The translations under genes and the position numbers were made by a program. A DNA stretch of 64,000 nucleotides from Acanthochlamys bracteata (Eukaryota; Streptophyta; Magnoliopsida; Pandanales; Velloziaceae). The notes beneath the pieces are model-generated. The model was not told the DNA's origin. It did no database searches and saw only the letters and a list, made by a program, of their open reading frames with translations. The stretch covers positions 7,139,167 to 7,203,166 of the forward strand of contig CM034141.1 of assembly GCA_019914995.1 (NCBI GenBank), read 5' to 3'. Shown here one piece after another: positions 58,765-64,000 of the stretch. Every line of letters starts with the position of its first letter. Within the stretch, counting starts at the first letter, position 1.

Positions 58765-58920
58765 AATCTCCCACTTAAAGACATTTTGTAAATTGCAATC
58801 CAAGAATAACAAGAAATCGATACGTAAGTGTCAAAATTTGATGACACTGAAAATAGATACGACTGAGAGGAGCAGGGCTAGCACGTATGCTAGCTGACTT
58901 TCTTTACCTCATACCGTTAT

Positions 58921-61527
58921 CTATCTTCCCTCGGTTCCATTGCTATCTTGATGTGATTTCCTTTCGGCTTTATTGTCACATCTAATGCTGTTCTCCATTG
59001 TGATTCCATACAGAGATCTACAAAATAAAAACTTGTCAAGAGTTACCACCTTAGTTAAGGCATCCGCAGGGTTCCCTTTGGTAGGAATCTTGAGCATATC
59101 AATGCTCCCACTAGAAACCACCTCCCGTACGTAATGATATTGTATATCTATGTGTTTTGTTTTGGAATAAAGTGTTGGATTTTTTGCAAAATGCAATGCA
59201 CTTAGGCTATCACAAAACAGAGATAGAGTCTCATGTTTTTGCCCAAGTTCCTCCAACAGTCTCTTCATCTAGACCTCTTCCTTGCATGCCTGTGTTGCTG
59301 CCATATACTCAGCTTTCGTTGTAGACAGAGCTACCACGGACTGCAGTTTAGAACACCAACTGACAGCACCACCTGGAAGAATAAACACATAACCAGAGGT
59401 GGATTTCCTCCTATCCAAATCACCTGCATAGTCTGCATCAACAAACCCTTTGACAACAAAATCAGATTCTCTGTAACACAATGCAGCATTCAAGGTTCCT
59501 TTCACATACCGAAGGATCCTTTTTACCGCCTTCCAATGCTCAATGCCAGGACATGCCATAAATCTACTTACCACTCCCACTACATGTGCAATGTCAGGCC
59601 GAGTGCAAATCATGACATACATTAGGCTTCCCACTGCTGATGCATATGGTATCCGAGACATCTCTATCCTCTCTTACTCCTGGCTAGGGGATAACAAAGA
59701 GGATAGTTTGAGACTAATAGAGAGTGGGGTAGACATCGTCTTACCACCATACATGTTGAACCGCTCCAACACTTTTCTCAGATAGCTAGTCTGAGACAGC
59801 CGAATCTCTCTATTGCCTCTATCTTGCTATATCTGCATCCCTAGGATTCTGTTTGCCGGCCTCAAGTCCTTGGTATCGAATCCACTAGCCAGTTGAGCCT
59901 TCAATTGTTGGATACGATCTATGCTTGGACCTGCTACAAGCATATCATCATCCCAATCTACTGACAAGATGACAAACTCACCTCCCTCAAATCTCTTGAT
60001 GTACACACAAGAGTGCGAGACTAACTTCTTTGTATCCAAGGCTCACGATACAAGAATCAAATCTCTTATACCAACACCGCGGTGCTTGTTTAAGCCCATA
60101 AAGAGATTTGGCCAACCGACAAACCAGATCCTCCCTGCCTTTAATGGCAAAGCCTTCTGGCTGGACCATATATATCTCCTGTTCGAGCTCTCCGTGCAAG
60201 AACGCCGTCTTCACATCGAGCTGTTCAAGATGGAGATCCGATGATGCACACAAAGTGCTAAGACCACCACGAATAGTTGTTAAACGTACCACTGGAGAGA
60301 AGATTTCATCAAAGTCGATCCCTTCCTTCTGTGCGTAGCCTTTCACTACCAGCCGAGCACGATACCGTTCTACTTGATCATTGCTGCCTCGCTTGATCTT
60401 GTAGACCCATTTATTTCCAATAGCCTTACGGCCTTGGGGTAGAGGTACCAGCTCCCATGTCCTATTTTTATGAAGCGCCTCAAGCTCTTCCTGCATAGCT
60501 TTCATCCACAGAGACGCATCTGAACTCTTCAGCGCTTCTTTGAGAGAAGATGGCTCTCATTCCTCTGTGAATAAGCAATATACAGATTGAGGTGACTCCA
60601 TAAAATAGTCTTCATATCTCTCAGGTGTTTTTCTCTTGCGAGTTGAACGCCTAAGGGACGTAGGTCTGGGAACTCCATCCTCTTCTATGTGCTCATCCGC
60701 TAGTATTGGCTCCAGATTAGGATCGTCTTTGTCATCATTCTCCTCCGAAGCGATGTGGTCATCCTTTGGAAGTGATGCCTCTTTCTCTCTTGCATCATCG
60801 CTTATCGGTCACTCTTTGCAGCTGGTCCTCCGCAAAGATGACATCCCTGCTGAAGATAACTTTATGGGCAGTGAGATCCCATAAACGATACCCCAAAACA
60901 TCTTGAAGATATCCCAAGAATAGGCATCTTACGGACTTTGGATCCCGATTTGGTTCTTTTCCGGCATTATACATCACATACACACCGGACAACCAAAAAT
61001 ATACAGACGAGAATAATTAACAGTAGCACCAGTCCACAATTTCATTGGAATTTTCAAATCAATGGCAGTAGAAGGAATACGATTCAACACATAGCAGGCG
61101 GTCTTGACCGCTTACGCTAAAAACTATGTGGCAGACCAGCCCCTTGTAGCATAGCACGTACCCGCTCAGCTAGTGTTCGATTGAATCGTTCAGCTACTCC
61201 ATTCTGCTGAGGCGTGTAAGCCACCGTTGACTGTCTTTTTATTCCTTCTTGTGCCAGGAGAGTAACAAACTCCGCACTGTTGTATTCTCCACCATTGTCC
61301 GATCTAAGGCACTTGATCCTGCTGCTGGAATCAAGTTCCACCCGGGCTTTGAAGAACTTGAACACCTCAAAGACTTCCGACTTCCTTCGGATTGGGAACA
61401 CCCAACTTCTCCTGGAAAAATCATTAATAAATGAAACAAAATATTTAGCACCACCAAGAGATAGTTGCGGTGACTCCCACACATCCGAGTAAATCAAGTC
61501 AAGTTTGTCTTTGGCTCTGATACCACT
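58921..61527 (-). pseudogene. Copia pol remnant (integrase, RT, RNase H)
   Basis: The polyprotein reads on the minus strand in several broken frames. The integrase catalytic core is at 61117-61497 (YSDVWESP, FINDFSRRSWVFPIR, RSDNGGEYNS, PQQNGVAERFNRTL). The integrase C-terminal region with RCLFLGY lies around 60795-60992. The reverse transcriptase is at 59987-60505 (WELVPLPQGRKAIGNKWVYK, DVKTAFLHGELE, LYGLKQAPRCWY) and continues at 59827-60039, where the catalytic 'DD' occurs in a disturbed context (VDWDDDMLVAG). RNase H is at 58921-59661 (VGSLMYVMICTRPDIAH, SGYVFILPGGAVSW, STTKAEYMA, HIDIQYHYVRE), with an internal stop at about 59268. Stops and frameshifts make it non-functional. Confidence 0.9.
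61514..61525 (-). other. Primer-binding site (initiator Met-tRNA)
   Basis: Two bases inside the 5' LTR (element orientation) is TGGTATCAGAGC, the usual plant Copia site complementary to the 3' end of initiator methionine tRNA. Confidence 0.92.
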
Positions 61528-62066
61528 TGTTAGAAATAACTAGTGTGTTCGGTTGTCGATAGACGCAGCGAAAATATAAACACACTAAAGGATCTTGCGG
61601 AAGCAATATGAGAATTGAGAAAAGAGCAAAATAAACACAAAAACAAGAGAATTACATGAGGAAAAACGAGAAAAACCCTACGGGAAGGCAAACTAGCCTT
61701 CAAGAAAATCACTAACTCAAAGCAATTACAAACTCTTATATTACACTTTAAGTGGAACTTCTAACTAGAATATTTTTCTTCTAACTCTCACACTTGATAT
61801 TGAAATGGTGTGATTGATGCATCAAACAAGTAATTCTTATCCATATATATAGTGGTGTCAAAAAGACTCTTGAACTTCCAAACCTTCCCACTAATTGAGT
61901 CCTTTGGTTTTCCATCATTCATTAGGTGCTTTAACTTCTTTAATCTTCCAACATCATGGGTGGTGTTTTATCTTCCTTAATCTTTTAGTATTCCAACATG
62001 AATGCATATTTAATTTGTTAACCACTATGTACCATTAATTTACATAGTGTTTTATAATATCTAACA
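61528..62066 (-). repeat. Copia 5' LTR
   Basis: 539 bp, TG...CA ends, about 95 percent identical by eye to the LTR at 58226-58764; adjacent to the primer-binding site, so it is the upstream LTR for this minus-strand element. Confidence 0.95.
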
Positions 62067-62071
62067 GTATC

Positions 62072-64000
62072 AGTTGGTGTAGTTGCAGTGCTTGTGCTAG
62101 AGTTGGGGTGATCTGGTACTTGCTCTTAGTTGTCCTGCAAAGGAGTTCAAGATGAGAAATGGCAACCAAAGCCCTATGAGGGATCGCAAGAGACTGCTCG
62201 ACTCCTCAGCTCCTTGCTACTGTTTGCACAATTGTCACAAGCCAGGCCACCTATTGACTACACAGCGAAGAAGGCCTGTAACACTAGGATGACTGGGAAT
62301 CTGTCTGCAACACAGACCTTATTTTTTATTCACCTTTATGTTTCTAGTACCTTGTACATCCCTGAATAAAATAATACAACATCTGTCATTGCAATGTCAT
62401 TGCAATGTTCCTAGGTGCCCTTTTTTTTTTGAATGCGTTTGTGTCTATGTTGTAGATTTATATAGTATGTTGTATTTGTGTTCTTGTCATATTCTAGGTG
62501 CAAATTATGAAGCAGAGACATTGTTCATATGTAAAGCAACATCTTGAAATGTGTTAGCGTAGATCAATTTTGTGCCTGGATTAATTTGTAATATAGCATA
62601 TAGTTTGTTGAAGATTTCATGTTGAGCTCGAATGGTATTGAGCACAGTTGTAAACTGTTATTGAACGTACGATTTTATGCAGGAAGAGTTCGAAGCAAGT
62701 TTGTCCGTACTAGTTGTATGTGTTACAGTCCTCAAAATGTAAAGAATGGGCTCTTCTTTTTCAGGCTGTACTTCAGATTAAGCGCTTAATAGATGGTCAA
62801 AATGAAGCATACAGTAGCTTTGTTGTTCACTTTTGTACAAGGATGATTACACAAATAAAGGTTATAATACTTCTAAACCACAGAAAAGAATACAAAAGCT
62901 TTTCAACTGATGCTAAATAATATAACAATAAAATATTTAAATAAGATATACAGATAATTTATAAATTTATTTATGGCGGTGTTTTTTTTAGTTGAAAGTT
63001 TGTTTAAAATTGCTAATAAAATGCTGTATTATTTATTTATTACTCACAACTTACTAATCAATATTTTTTATTGTATATAGGTAATAGTATGTTTATATAT
63101 TTAAAACTAATCTAAAAATATAAACATAAATCATTTAAATTATAATAATATTGTATCTATTAAAAGGTTTATAAATATAAGTATAGGTAATACTAACAAA
63201 TTACATTATAAGAAAATACTAATTTCATAAATTAAAAAACATATGAAAAGGATTTAGAAGTTTAAAAAAACATAACTTACTACATTTACATTTTAGAATT
63301 CTTTTGGCTTTTAGGTTTCAATTCTATCTTTTGTATTTTATCTTTTTTTTTTTGTGTCTTTTCGATAAAATTTGTGTTTTATCTATAATTTAGTGCTAGA
63401 GTTAGGGTTTAGGATTGTGGGCTTGTTTCAAATTATTGACAAGATTTTTGAAAATTTAATACGAGGGAATGTGATTATCATATTTGGTGCGGAGGTAAGA
63501 TAATTCACATTAGAAAAATCCGATTCCCAAAAATAAGGGAATTGATTATCATTGGGGGAGGTGGTAATGTGAAGTTTCTATTTGTGGGAATCATATTACT
63601 TATTTAATACCAAAACTAGTCCAGCATAATCTTAAACACTTTCTTCCACTTTCTATTTGTATATTTTTTTGTTTCTTTACTATTTTTCTCAATCTTTTAT
63701 CTATTTACTATCTTCCTCCCTTTACTTCTTTCTATTTAATTATTTTCTTTCATTTTTTTATTTCATCATTTCATTAATTCAGATTAGATGGATTGATTTT
63801 TTACTTTAGATAACTAAGATACATTTTTGTAATTCTGATTGATTCATTGGGAATGTTCAATTCATAAAATATAGTAATGTGCCATTCCCTAGATCATATT
63901 GACAGGAATTAAGATTCCAAACAATGTGATAACATGATACTTGAAAGAGACCGAAACAAGCACAAACACAGGGGTTTCTTTGTTTTAGGACTTTGGAAAT
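62072..64000. other. AT-rich spacer after the Copia element
   Basis: No gene recognised. An open segment at about 62767-62860 starts after an acceptor-like TTTTTCAG and reads AVLQIKRLIDGQNEAYSSFV, helical in character but unassigned. From about 62940 the DNA is extremely AT-rich. A 9-bp inverted repeat GCTTGTTTC (63421-63429) / GAAACAAGC (63953-63961) brackets a 540-bp block with several internal GGAAT/ATTCC and GATTATCAT repeats, possibly a non-autonomous DNA transposon. Confidence 0.4.

Larger units (their letters stand above)
58226..62066 (-). mobile_element. Copia LTR retrotransposon, gag-deleted
   Basis: A 3841-bp element with two 539-bp LTRs (58226-58764 and 61528-62066) starting TGTTAG and ending CTAACA, flanked by the 5-bp target duplication GTATC (58221-58225, 62067-62071). 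By eye the LTRs differ at about 29 positions (near 5 percent), so insertion is moderately old. On the minus strand the order is LTR, primer-binding site, integrase, reverse transcriptase, RNase H, polypurine tract (AAGTGGGAG), LTR; integrase before RT defines the Copia superfamily. gag, protease and the integrase N-terminus are missing, so the element can only move in trans, if at all. Confidence 0.95.

Noticed and set aside
1-64000. CRISPR arrays, bacterial operons, rRNA or tRNA genes
   Set aside because: The window is plant nuclear DNA; no spaced identical repeats of CRISPR type, no intact tRNA cloverleaf and no rRNA gene were seen.

Overview
This is nuclear DNA from a flowering plant. The protein genes have many short exons with T-rich introns and GT-AG junctions. 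Families specific to plants are present: xyloglucan endotransglucosylase, PLS-class PPR, DUF4228/PADRE, HP30-type preprotein translocase, ODB2/RAD52-like and AKR2. The window also carries a plant Copia LTR element, a LINE tail with (TTG)n, MITEs and SINE-like sequence. The species cannot be fixed from the sequence. ODB2 and the DUF1350 gene are convergent neighbours here, and I recall them as adjacent in Arabidopsis (At5g47870/At5g47860).

Layout. 0-5 kb: a DUF4228 gene (-) in repeat-rich spacer. 5-12 kb: XTH (+), BTF3/NAC-beta (+, with a damaged C-terminal coding end) and an intronless PPR gene (+). 12.5-15 kb: three kinds of relic and RNA sequence, namely an ASHR2-type SET-domain pseudogene (-), a promoter-like segment followed by two related C/D-box snoRNAs predicted to guide 18S rRNA methylation, and an RPL10 processed pseudogene. 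15-21 kb: HP30 (+) and an equilibrative nucleoside transporter (+). 22-27.6 kb: a U2A' spliceosomal gene (-) with three ORF lesions, head-to-head with an ER Hsp70 nucleotide-exchange factor (SIL1/FES1-like, +). 28-35 kb: ODB2 (+), whose third coding exon is split by a 253-bp MITE, then DUF1350 (-). 35-38 kb: an ARIADNE-type ubiquitin-ligase relic and a GRAM-domain gene (+). 38.6-50 kb: an organellar tRNA-binding-domain gene (-) with a LINE in its intron, a WD40 gene (+) and AKR2 (+). 50-64 kb: AT-rich spacer with no supportable gene, holding foldbacks, minisatellites and a 3.84-kb Copia element (-) that has lost gag.

The living genes are mostly housekeeping: translation-associated chaperoning (BTF3), organelle protein targeting (AKR2, HP30), organelle nucleic-acid metabolism (PPR, ODB2, tRNA-binding protein), wall remodelling (XTH) and nucleoside transport. 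They do not form one pathway. The most notable content is how much of the window is decaying or transposon-modified genes, plus the unannotated snoRNA pair. Exon boundaries were assigned by eye from splice sites and family similarity. In every gene called intact, the listed exons sum to a multiple of three.
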